Both the position numbers and the translations under genes were made by a program. Below are positions 1-11,050 of a stretch of DNA of 64,000 bases, in pieces. This stretch comes from Adiantum capillus-veneris. Taxonomy: Eukaryota > Streptophyta > Polypodiopsida > Polypodiales > Pteridaceae. Where the stretch lies: NCBI GenBank assembly GCA_014529385.2, contig CM043943.1, positions 103,142,355 to 103,206,354 of the forward strand, read 5' to 3'. The notes beneath the pieces are model-generated. The model was given only the letters and a program-made list of their open reading frames with translations. It was not told the DNA's origin and did no database searches. The number at the start of each line of letters is the position of its first letter. The first letter of the stretch is position 1.

Positions 1-490
1 TTGATAGAGCTATCACAATCAAAATCTCCCCACAAACACACATGAGCTTTAGAGTTCAACCACGCAGGTACTTCAAACTATGTAGAGGTTGCAAAGTCAA
101 AATCATCTATGGCTATTCTTTTTGCGTCTTTGTAGTTATGGTCACTTAAGTTAATGTGTGTTATGGTCTCCATGTGGCATAAGTAGATATAATTATAGCC
201 CCATTCTTAGACCATCTTACTATGACACACGAATGGCCTTCCTAGAATAACATCATGGTTATTCTTTGTACCAAAATCTACTATCGTGCACATATGATCG
301 TACTCAATTCCACAAGGCATCAGCATTACTTGTTTCAAAATTTTGATAGGCTTTGCAACATAGCCATGAGCTAACTACAACTTTATCCTAGTTTTCCTAA
401 GGGCTGGTTTTTCCCATTTCTCCCAAATCAACTTTGTTGCTATGGCTACCCCTGCTCCACTATCCAAGATAGCACTCTACTCCCTGATGC
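1..490 (-). pseudogene. Gypsy-type retropepsin fragment
   Basis: On the minus strand this stretch reads as an aspartic protease of a Ty3/Gypsy-like polyprotein, the enzyme that cuts Gag-Pol into its mature parts. The active-site triplet with its context, DSGAG, is encoded at 450-464, and about 95 residues further on comes a DVILGRPF segment, the usual second landmark of plant Gypsy proteases. The frame is interrupted by in-frame stops (for example after the KL of TRIKL and after SKMV), so it is a decayed copy. The coding sequence runs off the left edge, where reverse transcriptase would be expected. The LTR and primer site at 1,337-1,724 lie on the same strand and probably belong to the same element. 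I am confident of the family and not of the lineage. Confidence 0.75.
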
Positions 491-1336
491 TTGATGGGCA
501 ATATGGTGTTTCCTTTTTCTCCTTCACAATAATCCCCAACCCTTTTTATGGAAACTAGTTTTGCGTTCTTTTTGGATTGGTTTCACTTCTCTATTTCAAG
601 ATCTAAAGTTTCCACTGGTTTTTTATGCCCATTTTCTCAAGACATTTCTTGACATCTGCCCACATATGTGGTCTGACTTTCATCAGTCCTTGAGACACCG
701 AGTGATGGGTGTGTGGGGACTTGCCGCGGCCCCTGGATGGCAAATCTACATAGTGAGAGAGTTTGCCAAAGGGAGTTGCACAAGATGGGCTTCAATTGGG
801 CAAAGCGCTGCTGTTGACACTGAATAGAGATGATGTTGTATCGTTTTGAGAATGGTTTGTTTGAGAGGAAGTGAAGAAGGCCCGATTGAACATCGCTATG
901 GACCAAGATGATCAGGAGAGCAGAGATGCAAAGATGCAACCAAAGCTAGTGCCGTCATTGATAGTAAATTAGAGCTATGATGAATTGTTTTCACAATAAA
1001 GAGTGAATAAGAGCTCGTAAGAGCATCGATTGAGGATCAAATGGCCTTTTTTTCCGCATTGTTGGTTTGTTGAGATTTTCCATTGGCAGTGTTGTAGAGC
1101 TTCGACAAAGTAGTTAGAAGCCTTGAAAGCCTTTTGCCTTCTCTTAAAGCTTAAACTAGTCCTCGTTCCTGCTATAATTGAACACCAAAACATTTAAAAT
1201 TCAAAATCAAGCCTTGTAGTTCTACAATTTGAAGAAATTGTAGAGTCTCCCTTCGTTTCTTCTCTGCAAGCGTTAAAGAGTTGTCATTAATGAAGACTCA
1301 AAAGCACTCCACCTATTTGTAGCTAGATTAATCAAG
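491..1336 (-). other. Decayed leader and gag region of the same minus-strand element
   Basis: This 850-bp interval lies between the primer binding site and the protease, where leader and gag should be. Minus-strand open frames of 72-100 codons exist at 975-1,193 and 637-939, but none shows a gag signature or a CCHC zinc knuckle. I treat it as degenerate internal sequence. No other gene is visible. Confidence 0.4.
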
Positions 1337-1348
1337 GCTTTGATACCA
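1337..1348 (-). other. tRNA-iMet-type primer binding site
   Basis: On the minus strand the bases are TGGTATCAAAGC, the plant initiator-Met tRNA 3' complement, directly abutting the LTR end. This fixes the element as minus-strand and 1,349-1,724 as its 5' LTR. Confidence 0.75.
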
Positions 1349-1724
1349 TGTTAGATTAGTAGCATTAATAGAGCAATAAATTATTCAAAGCATGAAAAGT
1401 AGTTAACAATGTATTTAGATTCTACTTAAAACTGTAAAAGATACAAAATGAGTGTCCCTTATATAGAGAGTACAAACAAGGTCTCATGGCCTCATTGACT
1501 CCTATATCTAAGGAGAAATTGTAGTGAGTGGTCCAATAAGAAAAAAGGAGGTTGCAAGGCTACGGCTAAGCTTGGAGTGATTTAGGGAGAGGATTGAGGG
1601 TGCTAAAGGTAAAAAGACCCCAAAGAGTAAAAAACCCTTTAGCCTTATTGAATGCTTAAAAATGCAGCTACTTAACTAGGACTAATGTACTCCTAGGCTA
1701 GGTCATTAAGCTTGATCTCCAACA
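1349..1724 (-). repeat. 5' LTR of the minus-strand Gypsy-like element (376 bp)
   Basis: The LTR starts TGTTGGAGAT and ends ATCTAACA on the minus strand, with the TG...CA ends of an LTR. A TATA-like box (CTATATAAGGG on the minus strand) lies near 1,453-1,465, so the promoter fires leftwards into the element. The outer flank begins TTTAT at 1,725; its partner duplication would lie outside the window. Confidence 0.65.
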
Positions 1725-1784
1725 TTTATGGCTGCAAAGGATGCCTAATCTAGTGTAAAACCCTCGTATAATGAGCCAAACATC

Positions 1785-2216
1785 ATGGATGCGGTGAAGT
1801 CATGCATTGACTTGGATGCCAAGGGAAATAGAGAGGAGGAGGACAAGGAGCAAGAGGTAAATTCTATCCTAATTTCAAAGGTTTTTGTTCTTATATCAAT
1901 ATTCATTTTCTTAATCTTGAATGTTTTTTTATAGGATGTCCTAGAGCTTGATGAGTTTGCAGTGCGGACGGGCAGCAAGCGGATGACTATTGTCTTCCCT
2001 TGCATATTACATAGGAAAACTCCCCCTGGCTATGTTATCATTGTACATGATGAATTCATTCCCCAAGGTCATTTCATGACATGGTCTTTGAGATCCTTGA
2101 GCAAAGTCTTGTGCTTAAGCACCATTGCCCAAAGTACTTATCTTCTATTCCAAGTGAGAAGATCCCTAGCATGCACTACATTTGGCACTGGCTTCCATGG
2201 CAAAGTAATTCCCTAG
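1785..2216 (+). CDS. Small two-exon open frame, function unknown
   Basis: An ATG at 1,785 opens a frame of 24 codons ending in a Glu/Asp/Lys-rich run. A GT-AG intron at 1,857-1,934 (donor GAG|GTAAAT, T-rich acceptor ...TTATAG|GAT) joins in phase 0 to 93 further codons ending at the stop at 2,214-2,216. The predicted 117-residue product begins with an acidic segment, followed by LDEFAVRTGSKRM, and has no transmembrane segment or motif I recognise. It lies just outside the LTR of the minus-strand element, so it could be a scrap of another transposon's gene (many have phase-0 introns) or a chance spliceable frame. The clean intron is the main support. Confidence 0.3.
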
Positions 2217-2515
2217 ATAGGGATACATGCCTTTGTTGGCTCGATTGACCCTGAGATAGTAGGGCACTCCCTCCTGGTCAGGGATTTGCCTTATGCACAA
2301 GAGAGATGCCAAGAAATGGCTAATAAAATTATGGGCATCCCAAATGAATGATGTAACATCCTTCCTTTTAAGTACTAATAAAATACACTCATTTTCCTCT
2401 CTATCTTGTACATTCTATCCAATTATGTTTTGAAGTTTTTAAAGAACCCTAAACTTGGTGGTGTCATTTATTAAGGTGTGTCCTTTTTGCTTTGCCAAAA
2501 CAACTCATTGTAACT
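2217..2515. other. No gene seen
   Basis: About 300 bp of unremarkable sequence. I see no open frame, LTR end or repeat. Confidence 0.4.
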
Positions 2516-2790
2516 TGTGCTGGTGTAAGGAGGGGAGAGGGTGAATGGATGCATGAACACTTGAACTTAAGTCAAATTTGTGTTTTTTTCGTGTCTTGGG
2601 GTGCACACAAGGCCAATCAAGGAAAAAAGGGGGGCAACCCTATTTGGCAGTTATACGCACCCTAGTGGCCATCCCCCTTCTTTTCTTGATTGGCATTGCG
2701 TGCACCTCAAGGCACCAAAAAAGCACAAATTTAGCTTAAATTGATAGGTCCATGCATCCAATCACCCATCCCCCTGACATCAATAGACCC
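2516..2790. repeat. Foldback repeat 1
   Basis: Two arms of about 100 bp (roughly 2,541-2,642 and 2,660-2,768) are imperfect inverted copies. GGTGAATGGATGCATG near 2,541 pairs with the complement of the CATGCATCCAATCACC stretch near 2,750, and the pairing continues to a short loop near 2,650. The sequence could fold into one long hairpin. There is no coding capacity. The size and structure resemble a foldback MITE; the termini are not certain. Confidence 0.6.
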
Positions 2791-3190
2791 AAAGGTGAAA
2801 GGGCTCATGGACACTTGAATTTAATCAAAATATGTGCTTTTATGGTGTCCTAGGGTGCACACAAGGCCAGTCAAGCCAAAAACAGTGATGGCCACAAGAG
2901 TGTGCAGAAAGGCCAAACAGGGACCCTTATTTTGCAATTCTGTGTGCCCTTGTGGACACCCCCTTTTGGCCACTCAATTCAAGGCAAAAAGGGGGGTGGC
3001 CACAAGGGCACCCAAAAATGCAAACAAGGACCCTTGTTTGGTAGTTCTACATGCCCTTGTGGCCACCCCCCCCTTTTGGCCTTCACTAGCCTTGTGTGCA
3101 TCCCAAGAAATGAGAAAAGTTCAAATTGTGCTTAAATTCAAGTATTTGTGCATCCATTCACCCCCTTGACACTAGTGGATCCAAAGGTTG
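2791..3190. repeat. Foldback repeat 2 with internal repeats
   Basis: This is a second member of the same family. Its outer arms (about 2,800-2,880 and 3,075-3,185) are inverted copies sharing the GGGTGCACACAAGG core of repeat 1. The interior adds a roughly 107-bp direct repeat (CAAACAGGGACCC at about 2,915 and CAAACAAGGACCC at about 3,022) and smaller palindromes built on GTGGCCACAAGGGC. Open frames across this interval are a by-product of the repeats. Confidence 0.55.
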
Positions 3191-3550
3191 TACATCAAAC
3201 AGATATCACTAAACTTAAAAACATTAGGAAGTCAAAGAACTTAAATAATTTTGGACATAGAAGATACAAAACTCTGAATCCTCTAATCATCAACAAAATA
3301 TTAGGATACAAAAGGGTGGGTAATATAAAAACAAAAGTTTCACTTTGGCTAATGCTCAAGGTCTTGCCTCAATCGACGTAGGTATAGTCACTCTCTTTGC
3401 ATGTATGGCACAAAGGTCTATATCCTCTAATATGAAAATGATGTGGGCCTTGACAACCTCTTGAATCACATCCATTGCCATTGCTTACATTCTATATTGG
3501 TTTCTATAGCTTTGAAGCACCTCCTTCCCCATGCAAGAAAAGGGGGCTCA
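3191..3550. other. No gene seen
   Basis: AT-rich spacer without a recognisable gene or repeat. Confidence 0.35.
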
Positions 3551-5865
3551 TCAAATGAGCAACTCTCTTGTCTTATGGTAGTGCCTTATTTCCACTAATG
3601 CCCTTGCAATTTTGTGACAATGTTGGGATTGTCTGGGGGGCATGTTCACATTTGATGATGGGTGGTGCTTGGTCTTCTTAAAGAACTTGGATTTGTGGTG
3701 GTTTATATGCTTTTCTGTTGTTCGTGACAGGTCCTTCGGCTCCTCATCGTCCTTCTCTCTCCTTGCCTCCCAATCTTGTGGTATAGGGAGAGCTCCTTGC
3801 CCACGGGGTAGTGTCTTCCCCACCAGTGGAAGCCGGTGCATGCGTGGTATCTGAGCACACTGCCATGGTGGCTCTATCTCTGACTCACTGTCTATATTAA
3901 TCACTTGAGCTTGTGACCCTCTTGCTTGTGCTTGTTGATGGTGTGGCTCTTCCCTATCAGTCAAAGATTTTTCTTCTTCTTGTCTCCATCGTTCAATGCG
4001 GGCCTTCATTCTTCTACAAGCTGGCTATTGTGCTTGCTACAGTTGCATTTACTACTCATGTGCTACCACTTTTGAGCCCACAATGAGGCCTCTCCTCGAC
4101 TGTCTTTCCCAGAGCTTGAGGAGCACCAAGAACGGCCAGTATTCGCGGGCATTTTCTTGTGCTTCTAAGCCATGTCGACTTCTCACAATGTGTTCTTGTT
4201 AGCAAGTAGATGCCTTTGGTGGTTTGTTTGGTGCACACCACGGGGTATGGTGGGAGCTCACATACAAGAATGACAGGAGAACTCATTGACAAGTGCGTGG
4301 ATTTTTTATTTATAAGGGCCCTTTCACACTAAAAATTTTTTAGGATTTTATTTTTTTAAAGGGTGCCAACTTTAATAAAAGTAAATCTACAAACATGGAG
4401 TAGTTATTGGCACTGAATACACCTTGGGACCCTACATTGATGCCATGATGCACACTTGTTGGGGCCTTGTGACATTCACCACTTGTTTTGGTATTCTTGA
4501 TGACTCAATTTGTGCTCTTTCCTTGCAATATATGATTGTTGTGCATGCTCCATGGTGAGCTTACGAGAAAATGTCGTGCGAAAGAACCGATTGAACCTCT
4601 TTCAAATAATTAGATTGCACCACACCACCACCATGTTGATTATTTTCAAAGTACACCCCCTAGCTCAATAATGGAACTTCAGTGCTAAAAATCTCAAGCA
4701 AACCATATTTGCGCATAAGAAATGCTCCATGTTTCCCAAAAGAGCTTGTGCTTGTTTGGAAGCTCTCCATTTGAGTCATTGTTAGTAGTGTCTTTGCATT
4801 CCTTCTAGAGATGCCAAAGGTTAACTATCTTTTGGTTGGATCTATTTTGAGGGTAATCTTGACATGGGTTTCTTGGAGTTGCTTTCTTCAATACTTATCT
4901 TGTTTTTTGTCCAGTCATTGATGCTTCTTGGGCAATCTCATGGGCCTTCCCTATGTTCTTTGCAGCAACAATTGACACATTTCCACCATGGCACCAACTA
5001 ATGGAATTGAGAAGTGCCTCCACCTTGGTGATCGCCTCTTGGGACTTTTGCAATGGTTTCATTGTGAAAGCATAGTCAATGTGGAGCTTCAATATTCTAT
5101 GAAAATGCGCATGAATGCGTGTAATGTACAAAAATGCACATTAGACAGAGAAAATGGAGATATGGGGTTCCATGCCTTGTCCTTTAGTGCACGATACGAT
5201 GCATTGAGCATGGAGCATCTCAAAACTGTATGAGTATATTGTGTCATCTTCTTGAGGTAACTCATAGAATCCAAGCATAGCTTGATGAAGCCTTTTGAGG
5301 TCCACAAATATATTGTTCCGTATTGTGTAAGGGAAGTCCTTCTCTAAAGATCTTGTGGAGTTTTGCCTAGCCTTTTTCCTTGTCTTTGGCGTGCATGAAT
5401 CATAAAGTGAAGCAGGCATTGTGTCCTTAGTGTGTAGGTATACCCCAATGCAAGAGAACACATATTTATTCAAGGCCTTCTTTGCAAGTTTTACCTTGCG
5501 TGGAGCAGGAAATAGGTTCTCCACAATGCCATGCTCTCATAGGGCATCCTTTAAAAGTTGAACAATAGCCTTGAAGGCTTTAGTGCTAATTTAAGTCTCA
5601 TTACAAGCTTGTTGCACGTCACCTTCACTAACCACATTTGCTAGATTATGCATCAACTCCTTGGCGGTTGCATCACTAATGCGCTTCCCCCAGGTGAATG
5701 TAAAAAAGAAATCACATCATGGGTATTGAGACAACTACTAAGAAGGTTGACTCTATCATCCTGGCTTGATCCATTGCATGCCTCTTGAATAAAAGTTTCT
5801 AGATTCCAACTAGATAAATAAAAGTGATTAGCATGAAGTAGAAATGTCTCTTGCAAGTAGAACAA
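3551..5865 (-). pseudogene. Decayed protein-coding region, family not recognised
   Basis: Several minus-strand open stretches follow each other in a gene-like order: 5,653-5,865 (70 codons), 5,141-5,524 (127 codons), 4,895-5,131 (78 codons), 4,056-4,292 and 3,551-4,009 (152 codons). The 127-codon piece is basic at its start (a PRKVKLAKKALNKY run). The 152-codon piece is hydrophilic, rich in Arg, Glu, Gln and His, with a DSESE acidic patch, like the disordered tail of a nuclear protein. Stops separate the pieces, and I cannot place introns convincingly. I recognise no catalytic motif. A broken transposon-encoded protein is the likeliest origin, given the surroundings. Confidence 0.3.
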
Positions 5866-6080
5866 ATCACCTTGTGGATATCACTTTTTGTTTGCATGCT
5901 CCACCCGTATGTGCAAGTGGTTTAAGGCAAGAAAATTCACGGTTGCGTTCTCTTGCACCAAAGGGGTTTTTCTTTCAAGTGTGTGACTACATTGTAGGAC
6001 TTAAGGGGGATAGGTTAGTGTGCCATTCATGATAATGGCATGCTTTGGAGAGGTTAGAGTATAACTTGCTAGAGAGAGAC
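5866..6080. other. Spacer
   Basis: Short interval between the decayed region and the next LTR; nothing recognised. Confidence 0.3.
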
Positions 6081-6327
6081 TGTTGCACAATACAGTAGGG
6101 TATATTACAAATGATAAAGGTTACAAATATTCAGCAGAATGTGTCTCTATATAGGCTTATACAAATAGACAGCCTTTTGACACATGAGCACAAGAGCTGG
6201 ATGCCTATGCACAAATACGAATGGTGGTGCTTTATACAAAGGTTGTAAGAGGTTCCTCACATGGTTTGACATATGAGGTGGAAGGGGTTGTTCACACAAG
6301 AGATGCAACAAAACCTCGCATCCAACA
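6081..6327 (-). repeat. 3' LTR of a minus-strand gag-only element (247 bp)
   Basis: On the minus strand it begins TGTTGGATGC and ends TTGTGCAACA. A TATA-like box (AGCCTATATAGAG, minus) lies near 6,152-6,165. The purine tract AGGGGAGGAT just upstream on the minus strand (6,328-6,338) is a polypurine tract. That makes this the 3' LTR of an element whose body extends to higher coordinates. Confidence 0.65.
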
Positions 6328-7063
6328 ATCCTCCCCTATGTGGGTTTTGGTTGCATATCCCTCACACAATCCTCCCCTCAAAACACACTAGGTGAGGCAC
6401 ACAATTCATAAAACCCCCCTTGAACACATAGTTGCCTCTCATAGACACAAAGGGTGTAGGCATACAAAACATTAGGGTGTAGGCACACACAAGCCTCCCC
6501 TGGCACAACTAGAGGGTAAGGTACAATTGAGAGAATGCTCACAATACATCATCATAAACCAAGCCAATATCGTTGTCGTTATCTTCATCAGAATTTCCAA
6601 AGGTGGCTGTTGGGGCATGTCTATGGAGGATACCAGCTGCAGCAAGCCATGGCAAGAGAGAAGGTGCAGAAGCAAGATTGAATGAGTGAGAGAGAGAGAG
6701 AGAGAGAGAGAACCCTGCAAGAGCAACAAGACACGCTTTTTATTGATTAAAGCCTTTTACATATATAAGGCAGACTTTCCATGCAAAATTTACCTTCACT
6801 GAACCTTACTTGCATGCATGTAAGAGGTGTTTCCCATGGGTACCAAAAAAGGGATTGAACCCAACAATCCCCCCCTCAAGCCCGACCTAGACAGACAACT
6901 CATGATACCTCGAGTTTTTGGTGGACTTGCCAACCGTGAGTTTTACGTTCTCTCACAACCAAGGATTTCTGGTGTATCCATAACCCTGTTCTATGTCATA
7001 TTTTCTTAGTTGTCAGTCAAGGCTTTAATCAATAAAAAGCGTGTCTTGTTACTCTTATAGGGT

Positions 7064-7129
<66 letters not shown>

Positions 7130-7559
7130 GTTCAATCTTTCTTCTGCACCTTCTCTCTTGCCATGGCTTACTGCAGGTGGTACCCTCCATAGACGTGCCA
7201 CAACAGTGGCAAGGTTGATATTTTCTTTTGTTTGATCTTTGAAATGCTCTTTGTGATTGGTAACCTGTGAAAATTTATTGTTGAGTCTGCAATGCTTTGT
7301 AGCATGGTTGTTTTTGCCACAAATATGACAAGGGTTTATTTTATAGCAATCCTTTGAAAGGTGATTTGTTCTTCCACAGTGTGTGCACTTTAAGTTCGTT
7401 TTGTGATTGTGGTTGTAGCGGTTGGATGAGACCACATAAGCACCATTTGGCTGTTGTTGGCTCTTTGAGTTTCTTTTTGTGCTCTTGAAGAGAGTTTATT
7501 ATGTCATAAAAACTAATATCTAATTCTCCCAAATGATTTTCCCATGTTAAACTGATCAT
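6328..7559 (-). pseudogene. Copia-type gag with two CCHC knuckles, no pol (interrupted)
   Basis: Reading leftwards from 7,559, the frame encodes a gag C-terminal half. A helical segment beginning TWENHLGELDISFYDI is followed, after a one-base frameshift near 7,470, by two zinc knuckles of the form CX2CX4HX4C (CTHCGRTNHLSKDC and CHICGKNNHATKHC, between about 7,290 and 7,395). Zinc knuckles bind the packaged RNA. The frame is cut at 7,206-7,210 by a 598-bp insertion and resumes at 6,607. It ends with an acidic tail (SDEDNDND) and a stop near 6,540. Only about 200 bp separate that stop from the polypurine tract, so there is no room for protease, integrase or reverse transcriptase. This is the architecture of gag-only non-autonomous LTR elements (TR-GAG type). 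The 5' LTR is not found; the gag start seems truncated near 7,560. Confidence 0.65.
6608..7205. mobile_element. Palindromic LTR-derived insertion with two U5 ends
   Basis: A 598-bp insertion is flanked by the 5-bp duplication GTGGC (6,603-6,607 and 7,206-7,210). Removing it and one GTGGC restores an uninterrupted gag frame on the minus strand. From the left it contains a complete minus-oriented LTR (6,608-6,866; minus ends TGTTGGGTTC...GCCCCAACA, TATA on minus near 6,758-6,770), a polypurine-like tract (6,867-6,885) and about 130 bp of internal sequence. It then carries an inverted copy of only the R-U5 part of the same LTR (7,019-7,205). Both outer ends are therefore the U5 terminus (CAACA), and the first and last 150-190 bp are inverted repeats. 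A (GA)n/(TC)n microsatellite lies in each arm. Confidence 0.7.
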
Positions 7560-7873
7560 TTAATATGGGAAAGTACCAGGGGAGTAAAAGCTAGAATACT
7601 GGTAAGGCTGCCAAACCGGTCTCAGCAGGGATCCAAAGGAGGGAAAATAGGGATGCAAAGGGGGACATTTTGCAAAAGAGCAATGTTCTTCAATGGGGCT
7701 TAAAGACCTAAGGTTAAGCTCCATTAAGACTTCCATAGGCTAAAGTTCCTAAATTTAATTCAATTGTCCAATGGCCAAAGTAGGGGAAAATTGGATGGTC
7801 ATGGGAAGACTAAAAAGTCTTCCCACATCCCTAGGAAGGAGGGGGCGATCCCTAATGGTAGGGGATGAGAGAG

Positions 7874-7917
<44 letters not shown>

Positions 7918-8395
7918 AAGCTCTCCCCAAAGGGAAGAATGGACACATGGCAGGCTCCTAGGCCAATGGCCCGCAGTTTCCCCTCAAATCCTATTGGATG
8001 GCCATAGAGGTGGACCAATGAGAATTAGGCTAAAGTAAAATTAGTCTAATCAATTTAAAAATGCTTGAAAAACAAACCAAAAGAAATTAATCTCCCTAGA
8101 AGACTATTGGACAGTCTACCAAGGGGTCCAATGAGCATCCAACAACCCAATGGCTTGCCTGATTCCTATTGGCCATAGAAGACTAAAAGGCCCAATGAGA
8201 GTTTAAATGAATTATTTAATTACCTAAAGCTCTCACAAAAAGGGAAAGGGGGACACATGTCACAAGGTTATCAATTATGCTTCTAATTTGTGATTGGCAA
8301 AGCTTTATAGGAGCCAATGGGAGGCCAGCATGAGTAATTAGCAAGAGGGGTCAACCAAGAAGAGAGAGAGGGCTGCATTTTTGTCTAACACAATG

Positions 8396-8477
<82 letters not shown>

Positions 8478-8720
8478 CTCATGTGTGCAAGAAGAACTCC
8501 ATCTTCTACTCCAAGCATTGAGAAGTAGAGGTCTACATCAACAACTCTTGGCTATGGAATGCAAATCCAACCAAGGGCCAAGCTTCAATGGCATGCTCAT
8601 CTGCTCTACCATGCTAATTACTAAGCTAAGCTATGCTATTAGAGTGATTATGTGAGGAGAATACTTCTTTCTCATAAGATACATCTTCTTCCTTTAAATA
8701 ATCCTCATTCCCTGCTAGCT
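7560..8720. other. Repeat-like spacer with two AC microsatellites
   Basis: No gene is recognised. (AC)n arrays lie at 7,875-7,914 and 8,399-8,476. The sequence between them has short recurring phrases such as CCAATGGGAGG and GGACACATG. Open frames here come from the microsatellites. Confidence 0.4.
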
Positions 8721-9110
8721 CTCACCATTTTTGAAGGTGTGCGAGGTCTTGGGACTGAGGCTAGGGACACTAGGTGTTTTTTTCAACCATAATTTGGTGC
8801 ATGAAGCTTCCATCTTCATTGCACCAACGAGTTTTTTCAAGGAACACAATAATTGTATTGTACAAAAGTCTCCTTTGATGGGAGAAGCTATAAAACAAAG
8901 CCTTTATGGAGGGGGGACCGACTTCATGTAAATCTGGTCCTCAATTGTTCTATTTATCTCTCTTTTCAAGTATTGTCAATGCAAAATTAGCTATGTGTAA
9001 ATTGCTTTCTCAAATTAAGTACTATGTTTATGCTCATTAGGAACTTGTTCTTAATGAACGGCTCACTATGTTATCAATTTCCGCTACACACAAGTTACTA
9101 GTGCATTAAA
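8721..9110. other. No gene seen
   Basis: One 66-codon frame without recognisable features; nothing else. Confidence 0.3.
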
Positions 9111-9342
9111 TGTTTTTAGGTAAAGGCGGTTGCCTCAGCGTGCTTTGCCCGTGTCCATCGGTCAGTGTCTGGCCGCCCACATTTATCTCCTTATTCTTTA
9201 ATATACATAGAAAGAATACGGAGCTCTCATTCATTTTCACACAGTGCTCATACAATGAGATTTGGGAGCTCCACCCACACACTGTGTACTCTCTCTCTCC
9301 CCTTCTCACTCTCTGCACACACACCGCATTCGTGCACTCACA
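9111..9342 (+). repeat. Probable 5' LTR of a Copia element (232 bp)
   Basis: The right boundary is well placed: ...CACTCACA is followed by AT and a tRNA-iMet primer site. The left boundary at TGTTTTTAGG is inferred from similarity to the TGTTGGGTAAAGG start of the LTR at 27,310. A TATA-like TTTAATATACATAG lies at about 9,197-9,210, and pyrimidine- and AC-rich sequence follows before the end. Confidence 0.5.
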
Positions 9343-9344
9343 AT

Positions 9345-9356
9345 TGGTATCAGGGC
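9345..9356 (+). other. Primer binding site
   Basis: TGGTATCAGGGC, two bases after the LTR end, is the same spacing as in the two other Copia elements here. It differs by one base from the usual TGGTATCAGAGC. Confidence 0.7.
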
Positions 9357-11050
9357 TTTGGCGACACGTGTGCAACGGCTTCCCGATGAGACGGAAGCGA
9401 CAGAGCTCGGCTATGGCGGCTTGAGCTCGATGGCGGTGGATATGGTTCGACGATGTCAGATCTTAGCTTAGCATGTATATTCAGCTTGTGTAGAGCTTGT
9501 GTAGTAATCCATTGCTGAATTTTCCAGAGAAAGAGCAGGAACAAGAAGTGTTGCAGCTTTTTTTTGTTGTTTTTGGCTCCCGAAACAGTGTTTTTTGCAT
9601 ATCTCCGTCACACGGAGTTAGATGGATATGATCCAAGAGTGTACATTGGGGTTTTAGCACATTCTCAACACGATGCTTATGTCCATTTTCTGAAATTATG
9701 CTCTGAATTCCAGCAGGTGCAATAATATCAAGTTTATGTTGCATTTTTGGGAACAAAACGGAGGTTTTTGGCATATCTCTCACACCCGGAGTCGAATACA
9801 TGTGATCCAGGAGTCTACCCTGAGGTTTTGGCACGTTCCGAACACATTGATCATATCAGAATTTTAAAATTCCGAGCATTGAATTTTTTGTAGCAGCCTG
9901 TCAACAATCTCGACATATCGAGGTTTTGCAATTTGATTCCTACAGTATAGAGAGTGTTGCGGTTTACATCTTGGCTATGTATGGCACACTGTGGTGCTAT
10001 TTGAGAGAGCATTCACCTTGTTTTTGTGTATGCAAGTGATACTTTGGGATGTGACTTTCAGATCGTTACACATCCGGATGCGGTTTCATGCGCATTATTT
10101 GACTGTGTGGAGCATTTCAGAGAGCTTTTTTAGCACGATTTTGTGCAGTTTCATTCTATGTATGCATTATGTGGATACAATTTGAGCTACCCATAGCTCG
10201 CAGGTAGCAGGTTTACAGGGTTACAGTGTTTTTTTGACGGGTATATGTCCATAGAGCTACTCGGTCAACAGGAGTGAGCCTGCTAGGCTTTTGGCATTGC
10301 ATGTAGACAATTTGTGGGTTTTGCTACTAAGACGGTGTGTATTGTCATGCATATTTGATGAGATTTTTTCAGCTTTTTCTCAGTTTCCAGGGGAAAATCT
10401 GTCGGAGTTTTCTCAAGATTTCTCACCATGGTTTATGCGTATTCGCAGTTTGCTCTCTGATGATTTAGTGGTTGAGTTGACTCCCACTCTCACAGTTATC
10501 TGCAATTTTTTTGGCTTGCAAATTGTATTGAATTTTGATTCATTTTGCGAAGGAGATTCTGTTCATTTTTCCTCGTCTTCTTGCCATAAAATTTTGCAGT
10601 GTTTCGCCATCTTGTACAATGATTGATATGTTCCCACTTTGACAGTGCTTGAGTGCGGATTTTGTGCATGATTTTCTCATGGTTTTGAGCATGTTTATGG
10701 CATGTATGGTTATTATGGTTAGATAGCCAAATACTGTCGAAACTCTACCGGATTCTTCTTGCGAGTTTATTTGTTTATGTGCATGGTTTGCAATCGTGTT
10801 TTGATTGCATTTGGCACTCAGTGGTTGCTTTGCCATAGTGTTTTGGCATCACATTGTGAGAGTGTTTGCTCACATTCTTTGCTTGAGACATTGGTTTTCT
10901 CTCGGGTGAGAGAGTCTTGTGATCTCGAGCATTGTTTGCCATAGTTTTGGCATGGATATGGAGATGCTTCAAGTTAGAATGCTTGTGCAGGTAACAAGTC
11001 TACTCCCATAGTGGCCACTTACTAGCACTAATTCTAAGAATTCTAGTAAA
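9357..11050 (+). other. Long untranslated leader of the Copia element
   Basis: There is no conserved coding. The interval shares leader phrases with Copia A, for example CAGGGGAAAATCTGTCGG near 10,391 against CAGGGGAGACTCTGTC near 16,139. Together with its position after a primer site, this marks it as 5' leader. Confidence 0.5.

Noticed and set aside
2834-3169. A 111-codon open frame
   Set aside because: It lies wholly within inverted and direct repeats of the foldback unit.
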